From positions 1-64,000 of the forward strand of contig JASANG010001527.1 in the NCBI GenBank assembly GCA_030248215.1: a stretch of 64,000 nucleotides of DNA, in the 5' to 3' direction. Shown here piece after piece: positions 22,760-33,941 of this stretch (position 1 is its first letter; every line of letters starts with the position of its first letter). This DNA is from Enoplolaimus lenunculus (taxonomy: Eukaryota; Nematoda; Enoplea; Enoplida; Thoracostomopsidae). Both the position numbers and the translations under genes were made by a program. Below the pieces are notes generated by a model. That model did no database searches. It had not been told where the DNA came from and saw only the letters and a program-made list of their open reading frames with translations.

Positions 22760-23018
22760 ATGAGTAGCAAGATTACCGATGCACCCGTATACAGATATGA
22801 TACCGTCCCTAGTGCAAGCATAATTTCTCAGAGACGCCCCCTCAATATTTCTCTAGTTGTTGATAAACAGGACACATTCCATAAGGGCCATTTTGGACTC
22901 AAGGCTGGTCGGACACGCAGTGATTGCATTCGATATAATACCGATAACCGTTTTGGAGTTCGGTCGTTGGTGGTCGCAACAGCTGTGTTGATCCTAAGTG
23001 TACTGGCAATGGCACCAA
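22760..23018 (+). CDS. Repulsive guidance molecule (RGM), exon 1
   Basis: The ATG at 22760 starts MSSKITDAPVYRYDTVPSAS. The exon ends at an A|GTAAGT donor, 86 codons plus one base. Residues about 68-84 (SLVVATAVLILSVLAMAP) are a hydrophobic segment, which would serve as the secretion signal. It is preceded by an unusually long, basic, soluble stretch, so either the signal is internal or the real start is another ATG. Phase 1 matches the acceptor of exon 2, which completes an Asn codon. I assign it to RGM by splice phase and the signal segment just ahead of the cysteine-rich domain, not by sequence similarity. Confidence 0.75.
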
Positions 23019-23135
23019 GTAAGTCTGCATTGAAGTGAAATGGCACAGAGAAATCTACAAAAATATTGAAAACTTTTTGAAATTGTATGATGGATCGGAT
23101 TTCCGGGGCCTTCCCATAAGGTTAGCAAACGACTT

Positions 23136-23500
23136 AGGGTCTATTCCGTTATTCCCAAGCTCGCGTTTGTCGAAAAATGGTTGGATTTTGAAAATGTTTG
23201 TACGTTTGGGCTTTTCATGGTTTCTGCTGATTATTCTACGCCCAAATTAGAATTTTAGAAAACTTCGATTTTTTTAAGGATTTAAGGGCCCCCTACGAGG
23301 ACACAAAAAATATTGCAAATTTTCGACACATTAACCATTCGATGCAGTTTGCGGAGATGAGTCGATTGGTGCTAAATTTTCTGCGATCAGACGTCTTGTT
23401 GTGGTCAGGGGAGGTCATAAGACTTGAAATATGTAAAAAGTTTCACAATCCAACCATTTTTGAGCAAACGTGGTTTGACAGGATAACGGAAAAGATCCGA
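23136..23500. mobile_element. Rep-F foldback element in RGM intron 1
   Basis: The left end is GGTCTATTCCGTTATTCCC and the right end is GGATAACGGAAAAGATCC, with a longer arm including GCGTTTGTCGAAAAATGG against CCATTTTTGAGCAAACG. It occupies much of RGM intron 1. It has no coding capacity; the open frames across it are incidental. Confidence 0.7.
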
Positions 23501-23857
23501 GGCTTGTTTAGAGAAGTACCTCTAAGACAACAGCAAATTTGGGCATCAAAATTGCCAATGATCATCATTTATTTATCTTATTATGTGTTATTTCTGCCTT
23601 CGGCAAATTTCACCCGGCGCCTGTAATTTTATCTCAGGTTTCCCTTTGAATCCACCAGGCTACGAGGAATCGACGCTAATACGTGGCTTCGCAGGGTTTT
23701 ATTAATAAGCCTAACCATATTCCATAACGTAAGCATAAGCATAAACCATGAGAGAGAAAATATCGACTCGACGATATTTCGGATGAGAAGCTGTCAGATG
23801 ACGAATTGTGATACCGAGTACGAAATATGTTTGTTACCTGATATTTTTAAATTTCAG

Positions 23858-24498
23858 ATGTGGTCGCAGCGCAATGCCGCATGAAATACTGTGACTATTC
23901 GTTCGCTTCCACCCTCACGGCTCAAAAACTGATCCCTGGAGCAAATCTCGCCTATTGCCTTAACTTGGACCGCTACTACAGGTGCCTAGGGGATACTCGT
24001 CTCCCCTGCAGAGGTAACTTGCGATTTCACGCCATGCATACCGTCACCAAAAAACATATCAACAAAAACAATTGTACCCGGTTAATTCGAGCCGACAGGA
24101 AACGAAAACATCAAACCGAGGAAAATAACCCTTCACTCCCGAGCGGAAATGACGTCACCTCCTCAACTATCACTACTCCAGAGGTCGTGTCCCAACAGAG
24201 CGATCGTTCGGACAGTAATAGTCCCTTCCAAGAGGATGGTATATATCGTGTAGAATTTACGGAACCAGAGAAGCCAGAACGCCGATGCCTATATCCGTAC
24301 GAGCACGAACCAGGAAATTCTCACGGAGCATTTCGACATTGCGGAGTTTGGGGAGACCCTCATCTGAGGACGTTTTCAGGCCAGCAAGAAACCTGTAGGA
24401 CGCTTGGAGCGTGGCCCTTGGTTGATAATGCATATTTTGCCGTTCAGGTTACAAATGTACCAATTGCGCCTGGATCGGCGGCGTCGCGGATTTCAAAA
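23858..24498 (+). CDS. Repulsive guidance molecule (RGM), exon 2: cysteine-rich domain and GDPH site
   Basis: RGMs are GPI-anchored cell-surface proteins that bind neogenin and act as BMP co-receptors. The exon starts after TTTCAG at 23857 and ends at AAA|GTAAGT, phase 2 in and 0 out. It encodes residues 88-300. Residues 93-158 are the RGM N-terminal cysteine-rich region (QCRMKYCDYSF, AYCLNLDRYYRC, PCRGNLRFHAMH, NNCTR). A low-complexity linker follows. Residues 248-254 read CGVWGDP with the next residues HLRTF, the Asp-Pro autocleavage site of the partial von Willebrand D domain. GAWPLVDNAYFAVQVTN and PGSAASRISK then match vertebrate RGM closely, including the position of the intron after the SK. 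Confidence 0.96.
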
Positions 24499-25001
24499 GT
24501 AAGTTACCGGATGTATGCAGCACAGCAGGGCCGTAAATCAGGTACAAAATATTGGAGGGCTTAGTGTTTGACCGGAAGTTTTGCTTTATGTTCTAGGTTC
24601 GGTTTAGCAGGTTCTGATTTCGGTTTAAGATTACTAAACAGAATCGAAACTTTTAGTTTTGGCGCTTTTTGCAGCCTAATTGGACGTATTTTTATCATTA
24701 CACAAATTTTGATGTGACGTGCACACCCTTGATATTACTCGATGCAAAACACGGCCTCGTAAAACATTTTTTGACGCGGGTATACTGGCTGGTAAAGTAG
24801 TACTACAAAATGCTGGAAAAGATTTGCTTAAAAACATAGGTTTTTAAATTCTCTACCATTTTTGTGAGAAATAATTGCCGGTCGAAAGTTTAGTTGTATG
24901 TAAATGGAAATTTTTCAATGTATATATGATAACGGTCCAACCACAGCCAGGGATGAATGATTCTATAACGTACTGCATTAGCGTAGAATTATATATTTCA
25001 G

Positions 25002-26474
25002 ATCACAGTCATAATTCGATCTCTACCCGGTTGTACGTCTCAAAAAACTTACGAAGCAACCGCGGACGACTTACCGTCCGCGTTTGTCGATGGTAGCGCT
25101 CATTCTCGACGTAGCATACTCGCGTCGTCCGAGTCAGAGCAACAAGGTTCTGACATCCCAAGGCACTTTAAACGTGACACCCAGGAACGTATATTTGTAC
25201 CGACCAGTGAAGACTTGATTGATACGCAACAGCAACTTATCTTCAGCCGTTTGAAACGGTCTAAGCATGACCCCATAAGGAAAAAGTTTGACTCCATCTC
25301 TGAAGATACTGACCCCTTGTCCGAAAATTTATTTAAGCAACGGTCATTTAATACCATCAGTCATACAGCGCAATCTCAACACGATCCACAGGAACATATT
25401 TTACATCGCCCAAACAGAAGATACCGTAGGAGATCTGGCGCTAACGTTAGCGATTCAGCGAATCAAAACAATGCTCAGAGGTCCGCTAGCAGTTTTGATT
25501 GGTCATCAGCGCAGAAAGGACGGCCGCGATTTGCCAACGACCCGGTTCAAATCCGAACATTGGTTACGAACCAGCAAATTGAAATTCGATTACGGTATAT
25601 CGCGACTCGAATTTCGATTCGTCGAGTCGATGGCGCTGGACTGACCTTTGCAATGAAAATCCCGGAAGAAATAGTACAGCAGCAGCAGCAGCGCGATGAT
25701 GTCTTAACGGTTGAAGACCCGTTGAAGATCAGGGGTCACTCAAGAAGACTTGGGGCGTTCGCTGTTGGTGGCGATGGTGGGTTACAACTGTGCGCAAGCG
25801 GTTGCCCTCCGTCTGAGCGAATAGCGATTAAAGACGTTCTTGCTGATCCTGAGCGATTTGTTCCACGGCTCAATACCTTCCAGCAAGGCTCCGATGGCCG
25901 AGTTGACGACGCCGTGAATAGCCGAGTCGGCAGCGCTGTCGCCGTTCAGCATCCGCCGGCGCTGACGTACTCACGCAACGACGCTGTTGCACAGTGCAAG
26001 GCCGCCGGCGCTCGTGACAACTATTTCGACACTTGTGTGTTCGACGTAGTCGTCTCTGGTGGCGACACGCGATTCATCACGGCGTCGGTCGTAGCGCTCG
26101 CCGACGTTCGCGCGTTGTATCCGCCGTATCGACGGCATTATGAAACCGATCGTAGCGATCTTGCGATCTACGCTCGATTCGTTGATGCTGTCGATCGGTC
26201 GCGATCGTTTGCAGTGACGCATGAAGACGCAGCGCAGCAACGTCAGTCGACATCCGACGATGCGATGCGTCATCGGGCGCCGATGTCGCGTTCGTCGACT
26301 ACAGTCAGTGGCGTCGCTCAGACGATGATAGTCGCATGCGTCACTGCTGCAAACGTCAGGGTCGGCATGTTTGACCAGTTCCTGGTGGTATCGACGCTAA
26401 CGACGCTGTGCGATTGTAGCGTATTACGGTCGATCGCAATAGTTTTGCTGATGATTCTATTTGTGTATAGATGA
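25002..26474 (+). CDS. Repulsive guidance molecule (RGM), exon 3: C-terminal domain and GPI signal
   Basis: The exon starts after TATTTCAG at 25001 and ends at a TGA. It encodes residues 301-790. ITVIIRSLPGCTSQKTY and DDLPSAFVDGS continue the RGM domain. An insertion of about 160 residues (333-491) follows, where vertebrate RGMs have about 30. It is polar and contains RRYRRRS, a furin-type site near residue 440. The RGM fold resumes at QIEIRLRYIATRISIRRV, then LQLCASGCPPSERI and CVFDVVVSGGDTRFITAS. After LYP (residue 673) comes a long tail of 117 residues ending in a hydrophobic stretch (VLRSIAIVLLMILFVYR), consistent with a GPI-attachment signal. The 3' half is strikingly CpG-rich compared with the flanking DNA. 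The full protein would be 790 residues, nearly twice the vertebrate length. Confidence 0.96.
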   Translation: MTVIIRSLPGCTSQKTYEATADDLPSAFVDGSAHSRRSILASSESEQQGSDIPRHFKRDTQERIFVPTSEDLIDTQQQLIFSRLKRSKHDPIRKKFDSISEDTDPLSENLFKQRSFNTISHTAQSQHDPQEHILHRPNRRYRRRSGANVSDSANQNNAQRSASSFDWSSAQKGRPRFANDPVQIRTLVTNQQIEIRLRYIATRISIRRVDGAGLTFAMKIPEEIVQQQQQRDDVLTVEDPLKIRGHSRRLGAFAVGGDGGLQLCASGCPPSERIAIKDVLADPERFVPRLNTFQQGSDGRVDDAVNSRVGSAVAVQHPPALTYSRNDAVAQCKAAGARDNYFDTCVFDVVVSGGDTRFITASVVALADVRALYPPYRRHYETDRSDLAIYARFVDAVDRSRSFAVTHEDAAQQRQSTSDDAMRHRAPMSRSSTTVSGVAQTMIVACVTAANVRVGMFDQFLVVSTLTTLCDCSVLRSIAIVLLMILFVYR

Positions 26475-28059
26475 TAAGTACGCATGAATATGCTAAATAT
26501 GTAGGCTATTTTTCTATGTGTATAGCACTTACCGCCAGTTAAGTATATAACCGGTCTCAGATCCTGAAAACCAGCGCAGATGTAGCGCAAGGCACATCCG
26601 AAAATGGTGTAAACTTTGAAGCTCCAAGTTGATAAAACCATTGTGCTCGCGGCTGAGAGGCGTTTACCCACTACTTAGCTATAAAAGTTCAATGCTCGAG
26701 CCCGAAACGGTTCTGGCGGCTTGTGAAAATTTTAAACTCTCCGAAATAGTTCTTTCGTTTAAAAACCTATTGTCAGCTGGTGTTAGTTGTTATAGCTATT
26801 TGAGAATATGTCCCATATGCAAACAAATTATTGAAAAAAACTCGAAGACAAACACTGGAAAGAAATGTTTTTAATACGTTTCGGCGAAATCGTTATTTCC
26901 GACTAGTGTTCGCTCTTATTAAACCTAATTCAACTTAAGAAATTGGAAAAAAGGTTGAGAATATCAACTTTACAACCGTAACCGACTTTCTGCTTGCATC
27001 CTGGTTTTTATATCTATATATATTTTAATATTAATTTATACAAGCCGTATGAAGCTGTTATGTCAAATTTTAGCTTTACGAATTTTGCAACAAAAATTAA
27101 ATTTTGTAGCAGAGTCTAATCAATTGTAGATAATAAGTACCGATGCTTTAAAGGTTTACGGATCGTGTAAATGATACAAAACGCTTTACAAATGGCGTTC
27201 AAAACGCAAAAAGCAATTAATATAGTATATATTATACACCATTGTGCAGGTTTAATTAGGCCATGCTTACTGAAACTATTCAGTTCGGTTTGCATGTTGA
27301 ATTTCATACGAGCCTCGATTCCGTTTCCGGTATGTGTTCTATTTAGTTGCATTGTAGAAGTTTGCATGTTATATAACGATAATATTCCTCAACGTAGTTT
27401 TTATCGTTGAATTTTTGCATTAACACAATTTTGTATTATGGTAGCCAAATTGCTTTACGGGTGATATTTGGTTTATATATGTACCTACATATATGTGTAT
27501 ATGTATATATTTGCTTGCATGAATTTATTATCAAAAAATATTTAGCGGCGCTTATGTTGTGTTAAATTGTACTTCAGGGGCGGACTGTTTGTTTGCAGAA
27601 GCGCAATAGAGTAAACTTAAGGTTTAGACTAATTTTTGCTTAGGTTTAGGTGAAGTCTTATGCTGACAACTGGGCTTAGGCTTAAGACTATGCTTACAGA
27701 ATGATGGAATTTTTCAAATATTGATCGCTGCAAATGTGTACATGCATGTAAAACCTATACCCACTATTGACGGGCAAGTTATTGACAGAACGAGACTTAA
27801 CAATTAGTTATATGTTCGGTATTGTATGCCAGTACAGGACAGATACGTTAAATCGCCTAAAAGTTGTGACGTTTTATGACTAATAGTGTGGAACGGCCCA
27901 AATTTCAACCAGCCAACCACGTGAATGTCTGATACGTCTTATGAACTGCTGCCAATGATTTTTAAAATGAACAATTTTCGAATTTATTTTTCGTAATGGT
28001 ATTGAATTCTACAGCTACTTAGCTAAAAAAATTCAGTTTGAGGGCATACCTAAAAGCCG
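26475..28059. other. RGM 3' region and intergenic DNA
   Basis: An ATTAAA at 26918 is the first reasonable polyadenylation signal I noticed after the RGM stop, but this is weak evidence. The segment at about 27575-27710 is a Rep-B-like copy (AGGGGCGGACTG, GCTTAGGTTTAGG). No further gene is supported. Short AT dinucleotide runs occur near 27470-27510. Confidence 0.4.
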
Positions 28060-28812
28060 CTAGTCTTTTCCGTTATATCCCAGTGGCGTCCGCAGAAAAT
28101 CCTATTAAGGGGGGCACCGAATAGTTTTGGGGCCTCTGCAGTTGCATTTCAAGATGCTTTATTTATACACCGAGTATATTTGGGGGTACAAGCCAAATTT
28201 GGAGGGAACAGCCCCACCTTGATTGTCCCCCCCCCAGCCCGCGTTTGCCCAAAAGTTGTCCGATTTTGAAATTTTTTGCATATTTAAGCTTCTCACGACC
28301 TCGCCTGTTCATTCCATGCCTAAATTTGAATTTTTGAAACATTCGATGTTTTAGGCCTCAAAATCCCACCTTGGTACACAAAAATTTGTTTGCCAAAAGT
28401 TTGACAAATCATGTATCTCTCGATGCGCCTTGCAAAGCTGAGTCGAATAGTGTTAAAATTTCCGTTATTAGACGATAGGTTAACGAGTTATGATCAAATA
28501 ACTGATTGCCGTTGGCAGCGCGCCAAGTCAGTTATTTGAAAATAACTCGTTAATCAATCGTCTGATTGTGAAAAATTAACAACATTAGGCTCAGCTCCGT
28601 AAGTTGCATCGAATGGTATATAATTAGTCAAACATTTTGGCAAAAAATTGTGTCCCATCGTGGACCTTGGGTCTATGAAAAATCGAATTTTCGAAAATTT
28701 AAATTTAGGAGCGGAATGATCAGGGGAGATCACAAGCTCAAATATGTAAAAAATTTATAAATTAACCAGTTTTGGGTAAACGCGTGATGAGGGATAACGG
28801 AAACCACCCAAA
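28060..28812. mobile_element. Rep-F element, long copy with central palindrome
   Basis: The ends are GTCTTTTCCGTTATATCCC and GGGATAACGGAAACC. Further in, GCCCAAAAGTTGTCCGATTT faces AATTAACCAGTTTTGGG. At about 28436-28597 the inner arms meet in a large imperfect palindrome, with GAGTTAT and ATAACTC facing across the centre near 28516. The whole element is symmetrical about that point, as in a foldback transposon. Confidence 0.75.
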
Positions 28813-28913
28813 GCCTCAGGGCACGAAATATATAGAAGAAAAGAAGATTACGGCCAATAGACTTGTCAGTTATGGAAATATTTAAATTATAGAATAAATA
28901 GTACTAGTCATCT

Positions 28914-29003
28914 GGTTTTGTGCAATGCGCAAACGTTAGCGAATGCACAACAATCTACAAGCACATTTTGTTTTCACAGAACAATTCCGTTTGTGTTCTA
29001 AAA
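28914..29003 (-). repeat. Rep-G short interspersed repeat, inverted copy
   Basis: The copy contains TTGTGCAATGCGCAAACG followed by TTAGCGAATGCACAAC and TTCACAGAACAATTCCG. Read on the minus strand it matches the plus-strand copies at 32024, 45247 and 47855. An ACTAG flank occurs in most copies. Confidence 0.75.
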
Positions 29004-29565
29004 AAATTGTATACGAAATGAAGTAGTTGGAACGTTGCACAAAATACGTATATGGGGCATTTTAGGTTTAATTAAATAAATACAAGAATCTTTTATTGAT
29101 CTTGGTTAGAATTGGTTAGTAGTTTCTTCCTGAATTACAATCTAGCTTGTATCATTTTTAAATTTTTTCCTTCTTGTTTTGTCTTAATCGTCTGCTTAGT
29201 CTTTCTATTATTATTTCAACGTGTTGTATAACATTTTTTAATTTTCAAGATATGAATTATTGGCTGTTTGGCAGAGACGTGTTTTATCTGTATATAAATT
29301 TGACTGTAGTTTTGTTTGAGTTTTGTACCTTTAATTAAACAAATAACGAAATTGTCGAGTTATAGCGAACCGTGCGTAGCGAGTTCGCCTTGCTAGGGGG
29401 GCAAACCCGATTTCCGGATGCTTACATGCAAAAAACTTTAAAAAGCAAATGGTATTCTTGGCGAGTAAGTAGACAAAACAGAATCGTATTTCCGAAAGCA
29501 AAAGTTGGAACGAAGACTACTTATTTTAAAGTAACGTAAGCATATGAAAAACAGTTTGTAATTTA

Positions 29566-29743
29566 GGCCAATGTATAGAACAGGGCCGTAACCGTAGTAT
29601 AAGCGTATTCCGAAGCCTAAGCCAAAACATAAGAATGAACATATATATAAGCCTAAGCCTAAGCAAAATAATTAATCTAAAGCATAAGCTTACTCTATTG
29701 CAGTTGCGCAAAAAACGTCCCGCCACTGATTTTTACATAGGCC
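29566..29743. mobile_element. Rep-B MITE, inverted full-length copy
   Basis: The ends are GGCCAATGTATAGAACAGGG and CCACTGATTTTTACATAGGCC. The interior carries CCTAAGCCTAAGC, so it lies opposite to the copies at 18 kb. Confidence 0.8.
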
Positions 29744-30684
29744 GAATTTCCTGAATATACCAGGGACATGATTATTGCGTTGCATTGTTGTTCAAACTGA
29801 TTTCACAATTTTATTTTCAATTTGTTTTCCGAAACAAATTCGAACCAAGTTTGCTAGGCATTATTTTTGAAATGTAAGAACGAAGCTTTTCTGAATAAAT
29901 GTATATTTACTGTGTAACCGTTATGTTTGTTTAAAGATGCTAAGTAAGAATTTTTTCATTAAAGAAAACAGGCTTTTGTATAAATTACAGGACAACTTGA
30001 CTGTCGATTTGTATATTGATTTTTTGATGTATTTGATTTTTTTGTTGTTGTACGTTTGGATCTGAAAATGCAAGTAATCATGTTGCATTTGAGTTGCGCT
30101 ATCCTCGTCGCGTGAAACTGCAAATTTTTCATTACAAGTTGCCGCATGCCGGCGTGCTCTGCGGTGGCTTCCGGCAGCCCGTACCGGCGCCGGCACAGTA
30201 AAGTATAGCGTCTCCCATACTTTAGTCTATCATTTTGTTTCCGCCGGAATAATTAGCGAAACTTATTTCCTAGAAAATTTTTAGTTAAAACGTTTTTTAA
30301 TGGCTACAGTTTCTCGGCAATTTATTTATTTGAGGTTTATGCACTCTCGAAATGAAATCCATGCTACGCCGGTGCTAAAATCTCACATGAATTGTATACG
30401 GGAACTAATTTAGTTTTGACTTATCTAAAGTTGTTTTGAAGGTACAATGTTGTGGCGTGTAGTCCATGTTACTTTTAAAGCAGTACCGTTTTCCCACGAA
30501 ACTATAATAAAGTATGATTTGGCTTTCGACTGATATTTGTTTAGGTTTAAGTTTAGTTTTCGACTTCTCCTTTGCCCATTGGTTTAGGAATACGTATCCT
30601 TTTGCGCATTTCATCTTGAAATATTCAGTCTATTAGATTGCATCTACTTGTGCAGGTTTTCAGGTTGCATATGTGGCAAACAGT

Positions 30685-30865
30685 GGCAGATCCACGATCT
30701 CAAAATGGGGGGGCAAAATGTCAAAGGTAATAAACTTATTTTTTACCCACACACAAACCACGAACTATTGCCATAAAATTGCTATAAAATTTTTGTCGAT
30801 ATGCTGTTGAGAGGGACATGGCCAGGGTGGCCCCAAATGGATCCTCCATTGCTGGCAAAGTTTTA
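30685..30865. mobile_element. Rep-E-like fragment
   Basis: The segment starts AGTGGCAGATCCACGATCTC and ends near GGATCCTCCATTGCTGGC, a loose inverted repeat around a G-run. It is divergent from the other Rep-E copies. Confidence 0.4.
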
Positions 30866-31337
30866 AATTTTGAACCAACCGCTAAACTTTGCTTGCTGCT
30901 TTGGTTTTATTTCACTGCATTTGTCTTCCAAGATTCACTCGTTGTGCCTTGATTCACTATTTTCTTATATTTTTAGCTGATTTGTATATGTATGTTTTGT
31001 ATATTTTGGCATTTATTAGTGTCGTTTTAATATCGATGTGCATTAAAATTGGAATCAACCATTTGGAATTGTGTTATGATTGTTCTGAGTGCATAGGAAC
31101 CATCTTCGACTCGAACTCGACACCAAATCCGCAATTCAACGTCTCAAAAGTTTTATTTTAGCGGCAAGGAACGTTTAAAATTAGTAACTTACTCGCAGTT
31201 CGGCCCATATCACTTTGATGGTATTTCGTGTTTTCGGCGGACTTCACCGGAGCAAACTTGGGCTTTAGACCTCTTTTTTGCTTATGCTCAGAGCAGTAGT
31301 GATATAAAGAACCTAAGGGGAAACGCATGCTCAATTT

Positions 31338-31582
31338 TTGGATCTTTCCGTTATTCCTCCAGCCCGCATTTATCTAAAAATTGTTCGATTTTGCAAGTTT
31401 TTGTACATTTGAGCTTCTCATAGGCTCCGCTGATCATTGCGCTCCTAAATTTGCAATTTCTTGTAAAATTCGATTCGGTCGTGGGATGACCACGGGAGGC
31501 TGTCAGAAACTCAAATATTTAACAATTTTCAAACTCCAACCAGGTTTGGGCAAATGCCGGCTAAAAAGTCGAAAAGAGCCCG
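31338..31582. mobile_element. Rep-F foldback element
   Basis: The left end TTTCCGTTATTCCTCCAGCC and the arm TCTAAAAATTGTTCGATTTT face CAACCAGGTTTGGGCAAATG and GCCGGCTAAAAAGTCG on the right. It is decayed but has the family's order of blocks. Confidence 0.6.
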
Positions 31583-32023
31583 TAGTTAGCCCACTTTTGT
31601 CACAAGCTTAAGTTTGAAACCCAGTCGATTACACGCAGAATATGCAACCATGCAGGGTGCTTAGATAATATGCGCAAATTTTAACTTTTCAGAAAACCGG
31701 CCGAAACTTACAAATTGGCGAAAAAATTTCGTCGGCTCGGAACAATGGGGGCGTGTCCCATCACTCCCCTTATCACCGCCCTTCCTTTATGCTTATTAGT
31801 TATAGGATATCATTATACTGAGGCTTAAGAATATGGTTATACTACTGTTAAAGCTTCCTAATGTGACTGACCGCCAGTTCTGTCACAAGTATACACTACA
31901 GATACGTAGTAGACAGTTTCGAATAAGGTCTACATCTAATAGTCTTAGAATCTATAATTAAAACTTGAATGACCAACATAGTGTTTTCGGCAATTTTTCA
32001 GCACTACTTTGCAATGTTTCTTA

Positions 32024-32125
32024 GGACGGAAATGTGATTGTTCTGTGAAAAGAACATTTTTCATGCAGCAGTTGGTTGTACATTCGCTAACTTTTGCGCA
32101 TTGCGCAAATTCGGCGAACTAGTTT
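32024..32125 (+). repeat. Rep-G short interspersed repeat
   Basis: The blocks, in order, are GTGATTGTTCTGTGAAAAGA, GTACATTCGCTAAC, TTTTGCGCATTGCGCAAA and GAACTAG. The TTTGCGCATTGCGCAAA core is itself nearly palindromic. About 100 bp, non-coding. Confidence 0.8.
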
Positions 32126-32194
32126 AGTCTATGTTGTACTCCTGTACACTTTCACAAGCAGTTTCTGGCTCATGTGGTCTATGCATAATTTTTT

Positions 32195-32345
32195 GGGCCC
32201 ATGTTACTTTTAGGCCGTCCCGGTTTCTGGTGTGTCCGTAAAAGAGTAGGCTAACATTCTAAACTACATTTTTGCTTAAGCTTAGGCTTAAGCTTAGACT
32301 TTGGAATACGCTTAATCTACTGTTACAGCCGTAATAGTAACAGTG
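32195..32345. mobile_element. Rep-C MITE
   Basis: It begins GGGCCCATGTTACTTTTAGG and continues with CGGTTTCTGGTGTGTCCGTA, the family's left block, then CTTAAGCTTAGGCTTAAGC, and ends near CTGTTACAGCCGTAATAG. The right terminus is decayed. Confidence 0.65.
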
Positions 32346-32595
32346 GCGCTTTTTTGTTTAGGCTTAAGCTTAGGTATAGGCTACTCTTTAGGCTTACACT
32401 TTTAGGAACACGATTATTCTAACTTTGAGGCTAAACAAATTTTTCGCAGGACTACAATACAGTAAGCTTAAGCTTTAGACTGATTTTTTGCTTATGCTTA
32501 ATCTTTATAGTAATAGTATATCCTTAAGCTGAGGCGTTAGACTTAGGAATATGGGCCAAAATATGATTATACCGCTATTACGCCTCTCAAAATAA
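32346..32595. repeat. Overlapping Rep-B fragments
   Basis: Two stretches of GCTTAAGCTTAGG-type repeats flank a TTCGCAGGACTACAATACAG block that is typical of the Rep-B left half. The region looks like one Rep-B copy inserted next to, or into, another decayed one. Confidence 0.45.
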
Positions 32596-33868
32596 CAATG
32601 ACCCAATATCGTATTTTATAAAAGAATTAAACTGAAAAGGCGCCATCGCATTTAATATAGCTATGTGAGCTTCGTGTTTGTTCCCTAAAGACAAGCGTAT
32701 AAAAGGTAATTATTTTGCTAAGCGCTCCCACAATTTGGATCACATATGGAGCGATAGTTCCTTTCAGACTTTCAAACCAAACAGATTCAAAGTTAAATTT
32801 AAAATTTGTGCTAGCCAGTGTTTAATTAAACCGCCGTCCAATCACGATTTTAAGCAATTAAAATGGCTTTTTCGTATTAGTCGTTAAGCTTCTGATATCA
32901 CTTGTTTTCATCGTTAAATAATTGTCTCAAAATGTGTTTATTATGAACTATTTAATGTTTATAACTGGCTAATTTTAAATATTACTGAAGTTTAAATTTT
33001 GCATCCAAACAATGTTCGACAGAGACATAAAGTATGGCCGTAATGTTAATTTTCAGCTGTAACAGTAACCTGAGCATATTTCTAAGCCTAAGCCTCAGCA
33101 CAAAAGATAATAGAATGTGTTCAAACCGAAAATAGAAATACCGAAAACAAAAAACATACTGTATGAATTTTAAACCCATTTATATGCAAAATAGGTATCA
33201 AACAGGGTCGTAACTATTTTTGCCTGCTCAAATCAAATTTTGAATGTAAAATATCAAATTTTGAATGTAAACTTTAATAATTCTTTGTTTCAATTTCACA
33301 GGTTAAAATGTTCAAATAGTAGGTCGGCCTTTTTATTTTAAAAATCATGAAAAATGTGTTTAGCAAGCGCGTCAACTACGCCCATTAATGATATAACACC
33401 TGACGTAAAAGCTGAATATAATCCTGTGTGGTTTTGCCTCCGCATTCTACGCTAGAGTTAGCCTTTCCGGCGGTTTACAATGTCCCGTTGTGTTTTGAAA
33501 TTTAACAGTAGTGAAAATAGCGATTTGTTTCAACTTCAAAATTGAATTTGTCGTTAGACAGTGCTCGATATCAATTATAAGGATTCGAGTAGCAGAATTT
33601 GCAATCAAAACCGCGTATTTTAGTTTTTCTAGAAATACTAATTTTGTTACGTTTTAATCGTTCCTGGACCCCGCACAAATATTTTTTGAGCGGCGGCGGA
33701 CCCCTTCAATCCCCCCGTGCTTGTGCCCCTGCAACATTCTATTTTCAAATTAACCGGGTTATAATATTAAAATCAGCAGTTCGACGAAAATCTCTACAGC
33801 GTTTCTTAATACGCAATGCCGGTTTCAGCTTAAAAGATTACATTAAAAGGATAATTGTTGAAATTTGA

Positions 33869-33941
33869 ATGCACATAATGAAACTGCTGTTTATTATTGC
33901 GTTATTAGTATCCATGGTGTTTGCTACATTCGTACTGCCAG
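33869..33941 (+). CDS. RFamide-type neuropeptide precursor, exon 1 (signal peptide)
   Basis: The ATG at 33869 opens MHIMKLLFIIALLVSMVFA, a textbook signal peptide with probable cleavage after the FA at residue 19, followed by TFVLP. The exon ends CCA G|GTATGT in phase 1. A second in-frame ATG at 33878 could also start it. The acceptor of exon 2 (at 34349) completes the codon as Ala. See exon 3 for the whole product. Confidence 0.85.

Noticed and set aside
25971-26273. Minus-strand 100-codon open frame over RGM exon 3
   Set aside because: It is a shadow of the CpG-rich RGM coding strand with no similarity of its own.
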